From Lewinella sp. IMCC34183 (GTDB lineage: Bacteria > Bacteroidota > Bacteroidia > Chitinophagales > Saprospiraceae): a DNA stretch of 64,000 bases. Below, piece after piece: positions 16,618-24,041 of the stretch; within the stretch, counting starts at the first letter, position 1; every line of letters begins with the position of its first letter. Under the pieces are notes generated by a model, which was not told the origin of the DNA, did not search any database, and saw only the letters and a list, made by a program, of their open reading frames with translations. The position numbers and the translations under genes were made by a program. The stretch spans positions 434,001 through 498,000 of the forward strand of contig NZ_QMEM01000003.1 in NCBI RefSeq assembly GCF_003390915.1, in the 5' to 3' direction.

Positions 16618-17760
16618 TTACGCGCCGGGTCCTACCCCGCCCGCTACCGCGGCCAACTGTTCGGCGACCGCCGCTGCGGCGCGGTCCCAGCTGTACACAT
16701 CTTTGCGGGCGTGCCCGGCCGCTACCAGGGAAGCGGCCAGGGCGGGATCTTCCGCGATGCGGGTCAACCCCTCGGTGATGGAGCTTTCCCGCCGGGGATC
16801 TACAAACACGGCAGCGCTACCGGCCACTTCGGGGAGACTGCTGGTATTGGACGTCACGATGGGTACCCCGGCGTGCATGGCCTCCAGCAGCGGTACGCCA
16901 AATCCTTCACTCAGGCTTGGATAGACCAGGGCAAGGGCACCGCCCAGGGCACGTACCAGGGCGTCTTCCGGCAGGTATCCGAGGAAGACGATATCGGACC
17001 GGAACGGGCTGTCGGCGTACGCCCGCTCGATCGCTCCGGTCTGCCAGGCCATCCGCCCGCCGAGGACGAGGCGCACGGGAGGTCCGCCACCCGCGCGGAA
17101 GCCGTTGTAGGCCCGGATGAGCCGTGCTACGTTCTTCCGCGGATGGATTGCCCCGAGGTAAAAGAAGTATGCCGATCCGTCGGCAAAGTCATCGCGTGCG
17201 CGGGTGCGCTCCTCCGCGCTGAGGGGCCGAAACTCCGGGCGTACCCCGTTACAGGTCAGCGCGATCTTCTCCCCGGGTACGCCATAGACCCGCTGGATAT
17301 CGCCGCGCACGTATTCCGATACCGTCAGTATCCGGGCGGCGCGGTCGAGGAAGCGGGGTACGGTACGTCGGTAGTACGCACGGGCCCGGCGGGGAATCTC
17401 ATTCGGATAATGTACGTGCGCGATATCGTGGGTCACCATAACCTGGGGCACGGACGTACGTAAGGAACAATACCCGTCAAGATGAAGCACCACGTCCGCC
17501 TCCCATGCCCGTACCGCGCGGGGCAGGGCATAGTCAAACCACAACTTCCAGAGTATGGGATCCCGGGCCGGGGGAAAGATGGCGCGGCCGGTCACCCGCG
17601 GATCGGCCGTAAGGACCGGATCGAAGGGGCGGTCAAAGCAGTAAAGCCATTCCGCAGCGGGAAGCAGTTCGGGTAGGCGGCGGCATATTTCCCGGGTGAA
17701 GTACCCGATGCCCTCGAGCTCGCCCGGGCGTAGGAAGCGGGTATTTACTGCTACCCTCAC
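16618..17760 (-). CDS. Glycosyltransferase family 4 (GT-B)
   Basis: 380 residues, starting with GTG at 17760. The C-terminal half has the GT4 signature EGFGVPLLEAM (E-x7-E, nucleotide-sugar binding), preceded by YLGAIHPRKNVARLI. Such enzymes transfer sugars from nucleotide donors onto polysaccharide or glycan acceptors on the cytoplasmic face. The start codon overlaps the TGA stop of the upstream methyltransferase (GTGA), so the two genes form a coupled pair, probably for making or decorating a surface glycan. Confidence 0.85.
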   Translation of the reverse strand: MRVAVNTRFLRPGELEGIGYFTREICRRLPELLPAAEWLYCFDRPFDPVLTADPRVTGRAIFPPARDPILWKLWFDYALPRAVRAWEADVVLHLDGYCSLRTSVPQVMVTHDIAHVHYPNEIPRRARAYYRRTVPRFLDRAARILTVSEYVRGDIQRVYGVPGEKIALTCNGVRPEFRPLSAEERTRARDDFADGSAYFFYLGAIHPRKNVARLIRAYNGFRAGGGPPVRLVLGGRMAWQTGAIERAYADSPFRSDIVFLGYLPEDALVRALGGALALVYPSLSEGFGVPLLEAMHAGVPIVTSNTSSLPEVAGSAAVFVDPRRESSITEGLTRIAEDPALAASLVAAGHARKDVYSWDRAAAAVAEQLAAVAGGVGPGA

Positions 17761-18682
17761 TGGAAGGCCCCGATTGGGGGACGACGGAATACGATGTTAT
17801 CCGATTCGAGTCCCAAACCGGTAAGGTAGGACTCGATATCTGTCAGTTCCTGCAGTCCTCCCGCGGCATCAATGGCGTAGGAGAGATAGCCTTCCGCGGC
17901 CAGGCTGGCGGCCGCTTGGCGGTGTGGGGCATTATCCGCGGTGGCGTATTCCATAGCGATCTGGGGGGAATTGTCTTTCAGATACGGCAACAGGCCGCTG
18001 ATGACCAAGTTTTCCGCGCCCTCCACGTCGATCTTGATCACGTCCGGTCGCAAGCTTTCCTGTTCCAGAAAGTCATCCAGGCGGATGGTATCCACGCGGA
18101 CGGTTTTCGGGGGATTGCGCGCGTACCATGCTTCATTGCTATACCTCACCGTATCGAGCGTATTGTATTCGGCGTATAAATTTGGAAACTCGAGAAACTC
18201 CCGCCCCCCCCCGAAGTTTCGGCGGCGGCCAGGTTCCACGCCTCCACGCCGGCCGGCCGGACGTTGGACGCCAAGGTAGCAAAGGTGGTCGGAGAAGCCT
18301 CCAGGGCGACCACCCGTCCGCCCCCGCCGAACCGCCGGGCCGCGAGGAGCGAAAAGTACCCGTAGTGCGCCCCGACGTCCAGGAAGCTGTTGCCCCTTCT
18401 CAGGGTTTTAACCAGGTAGCGCGCCAGGCGCAACTCCGAATCGTGGGTCTTGCCGCCCGTCAGGTAAATATCCGTTCCCGACGGAAGCCGAACTTCAAAG
18501 CGGTCGCCCCAGCAGGTACGGCACCTGCGCGGCAGCGCCCTACCCGTCCTGCGGTATAGCAGGGTACGGTGCAGCAGGGCAACGGGATAACCTACCGGCC
18601 GGTGCAGCCACCGCCGCAGGCGTGATCCCTCGGCCAGGCCAGATACCTGTCTGATGCGCTGTAAAAGTTCTGTTTCGGTCAT
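17757..18682 (-). pseudogene. FkbM-family methyltransferase, out of frame at a G9 run
   Basis: Two minus-strand frames together make one FkbM methyltransferase of about 308 residues. 18682 to about 18204 encodes the SAM-binding part (SFLDVGAHYGYFSLLAARRF, VVALEASPTTFATL). From there to 17757 another frame encodes the rest (IRLDDFLEQE, PDVIKIDVEGAENLV). The switch falls in a run of nine G (C at 18204-18212 on plus); one more G, or two fewer, restores a single frame (ETSGGGREFLEFPN). This is a sequencing error, a mutation, or a phase-variable switch. It is coupled to the glycosyltransferase downstream. Confidence 0.8.
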
Positions 18683-18686
18683 GGGG

Positions 18687-20087
18687 TCAGAAACTGAAGT
18701 TGAAATTTAGGTAGACACCGTCCTCCCCCAGGTGATTGCGATTGTACTGGATACCGCCGACCATATCGTAGTACAGTACGACATCCAGGCTTGCCCCGAT
18801 ACCCGTCAGCAGGATATTATTGAGGGCGTTGGAGGTATCGCGAAAGGGCGCATTGGCGATTCCCTGATTAAACTGAAGCGATACGAGTACCCGCAACGGG
18901 ATATACCGGAAGGCATCAATGAAAACGAGGGGCCCGAGGTCAAGTTTGGTGCGGAACAACTCCCGCCGCACGCCGGCGCGCCAGATAAGCATGTCCAGCC
19001 CATCTACCACGTAAAATTGGTAACCCGTGATGCCGTTACTGCCGAATCCTATGGCCCGGTTTTCCAGGAAGGGTTGCTGGGTGCGGATAATGCTGTATTT
19101 ACCCGCGAGACCATAATTGAAGGAATAATGCTCGCCGAAGGGTACGAACCGGCGGTAATCGGCGTGTACCTCGAGACCGTCCCGCTCGCCGAATATTCCA
19201 AGCCCGTCTTTTGATATGCCCACGTTGAGGTACATCCCGCGCCAGGGGTAGTTGCGCACGTCGCGGCGGTCGTTGCGAAAGTCGTAGCCGATACGAAAGT
19301 ATTCCTGGCTGCTGCGGCCGCCGCCGTAGAACTCGGGATTGAGGTCTTGGGCGATGGTATCGGCGATGCGGCTGTAGCGCCACCCCAGCTGCACGGCGTG
19401 GGAGACGTATATCTTGCGCCGGTAGTTCAGCGTCAGCGCGGCGGCGGAGCGGCGGTAGACGAAGCGGGTGGAGTCGGAATAAAACAGTTGCTGGTTATCC
19501 CGCGTCAGGTAATTCTGTTCCCGCCGGCGGCTGAAGTCCACGTCGGCCGAGATTCCTACGGTGCCCGCCGGGTTCAGGTAGGGAAAGATGTAGCTGGCCT
19601 CCGTCGCGCGGGTGTAGCCGGTGGTGTACCCGACCTTCAGCTTGTCACGCCGCCCGGTAAAGTTATAGTGGGTGAGCTTTCCGCCGATGTTCACCCGGTC
19701 GAGCGAGCGGCCCTGCTCGTTCCACCAGACGTTGAAATTGCGGTCGGCCAGTTCGAATACCGGCACGGGGTAGATATACCAGGTTTCGCGTATGTTGACG
19801 AAGATCGTCGTGCTGCCCTCCGCCAGCGCGGCCGTATCGTAGGCCATCTCGATACTCGCGAAGAGGCCGGTATTCATCAGATTGTTGTAGCTGCGCCCTA
19901 CTTCGAAGTCGAGGTCGTCCAGCGGAATCAGATCGCCGCCGGAGAAGGTCATTTCGCGGTAGATGACCCGGGAACGCGTCTTATTGTGCCCGTCCAGGAC
20001 GATGCCGTCAATGCGCACGGAATCTCCGGGATCCGCCGCGGCAAGCAGCGGCGCCAGTAACAGGAGCATAACCGTGAGTAACTTCAT
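18687..20087 (-). CDS. POTRA/BamA-type outer-membrane barrel protein
   Basis: 466 residues from the ATG at 20087 (MKLLTVMLLLLAPLLAA, a signal peptide); the frame runs on for 300 codons through the next gene's antisense and is cut here. Residues 25-100 look like one POTRA unit (YREMTFSGGDLIPLDDLDFE, then NLMNTGLFASIEM), followed by a 16-strand-like barrel ending in NFNFSF, the aromatic end used for outer-membrane assembly. It is shorter than BamA (one POTRA rather than five), so it is more likely a TamA/surface-antigen-type relative. Substrate unknown. Confidence 0.8.
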   Translation of the reverse strand: MKLLTVMLLLLAPLLAAADPGDSVRIDGIVLDGHNKTRSRVIYREMTFSGGDLIPLDDLDFEVGRSYNNLMNTGLFASIEMAYDTAALAEGSTTIFVNIRETWYIYPVPVFELADRNFNVWWNEQGRSLDRVNIGGKLTHYNFTGRRDKLKVGYTTGYTRATEASYIFPYLNPAGTVGISADVDFSRRREQNYLTRDNQQLFYSDSTRFVYRRSAAALTLNYRRKIYVSHAVQLGWRYSRIADTIAQDLNPEFYGGGRSSQEYFRIGYDFRNDRRDVRNYPWRGMYLNVGISKDGLGIFGERDGLEVHADYRRFVPFGEHYSFNYGLAGKYSIIRTQQPFLENRAIGFGSNGITGYQFYVVDGLDMLIWRAGVRRELFRTKLDLGPLVFIDAFRYIPLRVLVSLQFNQGIANAPFRDTSNALNNILLTGIGASLDVVLYYDMVGGIQYNRNHLGEDGVYLNFNFSF

Positions 20088-20182
20088 TAAGGGTAGTGTA
20101 TTATCCGATAGCAAGCGTTGGTGGCGTGAATAGCGGGGATCAGTCGGTAAGAACGTAAATAAGCCCGGCATCGTTTGTCCCG

Positions 20183-21067
20183 TCACTTGCGCTTGCTCAG
20201 AAACACTCCCAGCAACACCAGTGCGATCGCCGGCACCTGTAGGGTCGCGAAGCCCTCGCCGTCCAGCAATCCCCACGTCAGGGCGACCACCGGAATGAGG
20301 TAGCTGACGGTGCTGGCGAATACCGGGCCCGTCCGTTGAATGAGCCGGAAGAAGACGAAACTGGCCAGCACCGTACTGCCCACCGCCAGAATCGAAACGT
20401 ACCCCAGCGCCCGCAGCCCCGCGCCGCCGCTCTCCCGTATGGTCTCCACTACCCCACCCGCCGCGAGGGCGTACACCAGCGCCGGCAGGCCCACCAGGAA
20501 GAAGCTCGTCACCGTGATCGTCAGCGAGGGCAGCTTCCGAAAGTAGGTCCCCACCAGGTTGGCGGAGGTGCCGTAGCAGAGACAGGCCGCGAGCACCAGG
20601 CCCGCATACAGCAGCTGCCCCGCCGGTTCCTCGCGGCCCGGCGACACGTACGCCAGGGTTACGGCGCCGATCAGGCCCACCGAAATCCCGATCACCTGCT
20701 CGCGCACCGGTCGGTTGCGGAAGACCAGCCACGCCACCAGAAAAGTGCAGAGGGGCGTCAGGCTGCTGAGCATCCCGGTGAGGCTGCTGCTCAGGTGGTT
20801 CTGGGCCGCGGGAAACAGGAAGGAGGGCAGGGCCGTCCCCGTCAGCCCTACCAGAAAAAGCAGCGGCAGTTGGCGGCGCTCGATCCGTCGGAGGTGGGTA
20901 GCGGCGAAGGGGGCCAGCGCGAGCGCGGAGATCCCGAGCCGCAGAAGCGCTACCTGTCGGGCACTGAATACGTCCAGTCCCCACTTGATGAGTACGTAAC
21001 TGCTGCCCCAGATCAGGCTCAGCCCCAGCAGCGTCAGAAAGTCTACCGGGGTGGGTCGCTCGTCCAT
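20183..21067 (-). CDS. EamA-family (DMT) transporter
   Basis: 294 residues with about ten hydrophobic helices in two EamA repeats; the first opens with LTLLGLSLIWGSSYVLIKWG. Members export or import small metabolites such as amino acids across the inner membrane; the substrate cannot be told. A -7-like TACCTTCG lies 4 bases before the ATG at 21067, suggesting a leaderless message. The gene ends about 95 bases from the barrel protein start. Confidence 0.9.
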   Translation of the reverse strand: MDERPTPVDFLTLLGLSLIWGSSYVLIKWGLDVFSARQVALLRLGISALALAPFAATHLRRIERRQLPLLFLVGLTGTALPSFLFPAAQNHLSSSLTGMLSSLTPLCTFLVAWLVFRNRPVREQVIGISVGLIGAVTLAYVSPGREEPAGQLLYAGLVLAACLCYGTSANLVGTYFRKLPSLTITVTSFFLVGLPALVYALAAGGVVETIRESGGAGLRALGYVSILAVGSTVLASFVFFRLIQRTGPVFASTVSYLIPVVALTWGLLDGEGFATLQVPAIALVLLGVFLSKRK

Positions 21068-21071
21068 CCCT

Positions 21072-21079
21072 CGAAGGTA
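21072..21079 (-). promoter_or_regulatory. -7-like box abutting the EamA start
   Basis: TACCTTCG (one mismatch) on the minus strand, 4 bases from the ATG. The same spacing as before the DUF3536 gene. Confidence 0.45.
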
Positions 21080-21084
21080 CGGGG

Positions 21085-22077
21085 CTATTCTCCGGGGTAC
21101 ATCACGCCAATCTGCTTGCGCACGTCGGTGAGGGTACGGTGCAGCAGCAGGCTGTCGTGGAGCGACCAGCGCGCTGATTCGGTACGTCCCGCGCGCACGT
21201 CCTCCATCACGGCCGCGGCCTCGAACTGGTAGCCGTGGCCCTCGAAGCTTTGGTAATGGTTCTCCGGGGGGGTATCCCGGTCGCGGAGGACGCTAAAGCC
21301 CTGGGCGTGGTGGAAGCGGCCGTGAATGTGGAGTTCCGCCTCGGAACCCAGCAGCAGGGCGTCGGTCTTGGTTTCCCCAAGCAGGGTGGAATAGCAGTGC
21401 GCGAGGCGGCCGCCGGGGTAGCGCAGGGTCACCTGGGTATCGACGTCGGCGCCGAGGTCGGTACGCCGGGCGGTGGCGTGCAGGGATTCCGGCGCCCCGA
21501 ACAGGAACTGGGCAAGCCAGACGGGGTAGATGCCGATATCGAGCAGGGCACCGCCCCCCAGGGCCGGATTGTAGAGCCGGTCGCGGTCGAAATCCTCGCG
21601 GGGTTGCCCGCGGAATCCGAAATCGGCGCGCAGGCTCTCGAGGGTGCCGATACCGCCGGCATCGACGAGGGACTTCATCTCCACGATCGAGGGGATGAAG
21701 ACGCTCCAGAGCGCTTCCATAAGGTAGGTACCCGTTTTGCGGGCTACAGCCACCATTTCCTCCACTTCCTGGTAATTCAGTCCCAGGGGCTTCTCGCAGA
21801 GTACTGGGATACCCCGGCGGAGGCACATCAGCGTCAGATCGCGATGTCCGGTGTGGGGGGTGGCGATGTAGACGGCATCCACCCGCGGCCCGTCGAAGGC
21901 GGCGGCGTAAGAGCCCGCGGCGTGTTCCGCTCTGAAATCATCGGCGAAGGCGCGTGCCCGTTCCAGCGAGCGGGATCCTACGGCTACCAGTTTGGCGTCG
22001 TCGGTGCGTTGCAGGTCTTCGGCGAATTTGCGGGCGATCTTGCCCAGTCCCAGAATGGCCCAGTGGAAAGTAGCGAT
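21085..22077 (-). CDS. Gfo/Idh/MocA oxidoreductase with non-standard start (probable ATC)
   Basis: The frame encodes a complete Gfo/Idh/MocA protein only if read from upstream of the first GTG (21882). The Rossmann motif GLGKIA and a start-like MATFHWAILGLGKIA align if the ATC at 22075-22077 is the initiator. Between the in-frame stops (about 22155-22165) and that point there is no ATG, GTG or TTG. The predicted protein is 330 residues with the usual CEKPLGLNYQE motif, an NAD(P)-dependent sugar or polyol dehydrogenase type. Either a rare AUC start, a mutated ATG, or a sequencing error. Substrate unknown. Confidence 0.75.
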   Translation of the reverse strand: MATFHWAILGLGKIARKFAEDLQRTDDAKLVAVGSRSLERARAFADDFRAEHAAGSYAAAFDGPRVDAVYIATPHTGHRDLTLMCLRRGIPVLCEKPLGLNYQEVEEMVAVARKTGTYLMEALWSVFIPSIVEMKSLVDAGGIGTLESLRADFGFRGQPREDFDRDRLYNPALGGGALLDIGIYPVWLAQFLFGAPESLHATARRTDLGADVDTQVTLRYPGGRLAHCYSTLLGETKTDALLLGSEAELHIHGRFHHAQGFSVLRDRDTPPENHYQSFEGHGYQFEAAAVMEDVRAGRTESARWSLHDSLLLHRTLTDVRKQIGVMYPGE

Positions 22078-22195
22078 GGCTTGATGCTTTGGTGGCCGGC
22101 TAAAGTAGGTAATTCGGGCGGCGGGCGCGGGTGCGGAGGTTTTGGGGCGGCGCTAATGTTAACTGTGTGTTAAGAAATGGAAACTGGTACGTACG

Positions 22196-22247
22196 GCTAG
22201 TGGCCGGTCGAGTAGTGGCCGGTCCGCTAGCCGCCGGTCCGCTAGCC
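22196..22247. repeat. Short direct repeats before nadA
   Basis: CTAGTGGCCGGTCGAG, TAGTGGCCGGTCCGC, TAGCCGCCGGTCCGC and TAGCC follow each other, a degenerate 15-16 base tandem repeat of about three units. Possibly slipped-strand DNA or a tandem operator; no family recognised. Confidence 0.5.
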
Positions 22248-22334
22248 AATCACCCGACTTAGTTTAACTTTCAAACTAACCAACTTATCCCGCCTGCGCC
22301 TGTTGTATTTCCGATTATCCAAAAACCACCCCGT

Positions 22335-23342
22335 ATGTCCGCCGAACTTGATCTCGCCACGCAGAACCTGAAACGCCGCGGCTTCCTCGACCTCGACGTA
22401 GATCCCACGCTCGACCTGGCGAAGGAGATCAACAAGCTGAAGAAGGAACGCAACGCCGTCATCTTGGCCCACTATTATCAGGAGTCCGAGATCCAGGACA
22501 TTGCCGACTACATCGGCGACAGCCTCGGGCTCAGCCAGCAGGCCGCCAGTACAGATGCCAATATTATCGTGTTCGCGGGCGTGCACTTCATGGCGGAAAC
22601 GGCCAAGATGCTCAGTCCCCAGAAGAAGGTGCTCCTGCCCGACCTCAAGGCAGGTTGCAGTCTGGCGGATTCCTGCCCGGCACCGGTCTTTGCCAAGTTC
22701 AAGGAGAAGTACCCCGACCACGTCGTAGTGAGCTACATCAACTGCACCGCCGAGCTGAAGACCCTCACCGACATCTGCTGTACCAGCACCAATGCGCGGC
22801 ACATCATTGACTCCATTCCGGAAGACCAGCCCATCATCTTCGCGCCCGACGTGAATCTCGGACGCTGGCTCGTGAAGGAAACCGGCCGCGACATGGTACT
22901 CTGGAACGGTAGCTGCATGGTCCACGAGATCTTTAGCCATGAGAAGGTGACCAAACTCAAAATCGCCCACCCCAAGGCCGCCTTCATCGCTCACCCCGAA
23001 TGCGAGGCTCACATTCTGGATATGGCCGATCACGTCGGGTCCACCTCCAGCCTGCTCCGCTTTACCCGGGAGAGCGGATACGATGAGTTTATCGTCGCCA
23101 CCGAGCCCGGCATCATCCACCAAATGGAGAAGGAGAGCCCCGGTAAGACCTTCTACCCCGCCCCGCCCAATAATACCTGCGCCTGCAACGAGTGTCCGCA
23201 CATGAAGCGGAACACCATGGAAAAGCTCTACCTGTGCATGAAGTACGAGCAGCCTGAGATCATCTTGCCGGAGTGGGTCATTGAGAAGGGCGTGAAGAGC
23301 ATTGACCGGATGCTGGAGATTAGTGCTGCTGCTGGTTTGTAG
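22335..23342 (+). CDS. nadA: Quinolinate synthase A
   Basis: 335 residues. It condenses iminoaspartate with dihydroxyacetone phosphate to quinolinate in de novo NAD synthesis. Three cysteines expected to hold the 4Fe-4S cluster are in place: GCSLADSC, the region around [12 protein letters not shown], and the C-terminal CACNECPHM. The typical [20 protein letters not shown] opens the first of three repeated domains. No nadB or nadC is next to it. The start ATG at 22335 has no clear ribosome binding site. Confidence 0.95.
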   Translation: MSAELDLATQNLKRRGFLDLDVDPTLDLAKEINKLKKERNAVILAHYYQESEIQDIADYIGDSLGLSQQAASTDANIIVFAGVHFMAETAKMLSPQKKVLLPDLKAGCSLADSCPAPVFAKFKEKYPDHVVVSYINCTAELKTLTDICCTSTNARHIIDSIPEDQPIIFAPDVNLGRWLVKETGRDMVLWNGSCMVHEIFSHEKVTKLKIAHPKAAFIAHPECEAHILDMADHVGSTSSLLRFTRESGYDEFIVATEPGIIHQMEKESPGKTFYPAPPNNTCACNECPHMKRNTMEKLYLCMKYEQPEIILPEWVIEKGVKSIDRMLEISAAAGL

Positions 23343-23765
23343 ACTACCGTTGAATACAGAGGCTTTTTTCCAGGTGAAGTGGGAAGCTGTGGGTCTTTGC
23401 TCTTATTCTCGGCGTTGAGGTATGTAGCGTGCGCTTCGCGCGATAAAGGCTAAACGCAGAGGAAGGGAGGGACGCTAAGGTGCGCGGAGGAATTGGGTCA
23501 ACTAGGGTTGAAGACCTGCGGTCCGTAGTTTTAGTCGCTGTGCGACTCATCGTGCTAAACACGGAGGCTTCGCTCACGGAGGGGTTCACAGAGGTGCCAC
23601 AGAAGAACCCAACTGTCCTGCAGGGAAACATTTGGTACCGGTAGAGGCAACAGCGGACCTGGTATTTGCTGGACAGAAGTGATACGAACCCAATCCAAGT
23701 AGTTCTGGGCTACTTGTGTGAAACCTGGCCCAGCCGTTCCTATGGAGATATGTAAATACACCTTT
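23343..23765. other. Gene-poor stretch with degenerate repeats
   Basis: 423 bases. Phrases such as CACGGAGG, CTTCGCTCACGGAGG and TTCACAGAGG recall the diffuse intergenic repeats seen at 31.4 kb. A 68-codon minus-strand frame (23555-23761) is open but has no recognisable match; it could be a fragment following the truncated DUF805 gene. Confidence 0.4.
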
Positions 23766-24041
23766 TCACGATTGCCCGCTAGAGAGACCGTACCGTATCA
23801 AACGGACGGTGATAGCAAGGCCCGGCAGTAAGGCGGCCAGGCCGTAGAATAGACCCATCATGAAGAAGAAGCCGCTGCCGCTCCAGCCTTCGGCCATTCG
23901 CAGCAGCAGTCCGATCAGCAGGTTGACGGCGAAAAATCCCAGGTATTCCGATAGTCGACTGCGGCCCCGGAAATCCGCGTAGCGACGCCAACCTCCGCGG
24001 TAGGCGCCCCATATGTTCCGGACCGGAGGCGGTAGGGTCAC
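23766..24041 (-). CDS. DUF805-like membrane protein, C-terminally short
   Basis: 91 residues starting with GTG at 24041, overlapping the OmpA-gene stop as GTGA. It opens with the DUF805 signature (YADFRGRSRLSEYLGFF) and two hydrophobic helices, then reaches LAITVRLIRYGLSSGQS, where the family has VRRLHDxGxSGW followed by another helix. It therefore ends early by about 30 residues. It may be a functional short form or a truncated remnant. DUF805 proteins are small inner-membrane proteins of unknown function. Confidence 0.6.
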   Translation of the reverse strand: MTLPPPVRNIWGAYRGGWRRYADFRGRSRLSEYLGFFAVNLLIGLLLRMAEGWSGSGFFFMMGLFYGLAALLPGLAITVRLIRYGLSSGQS

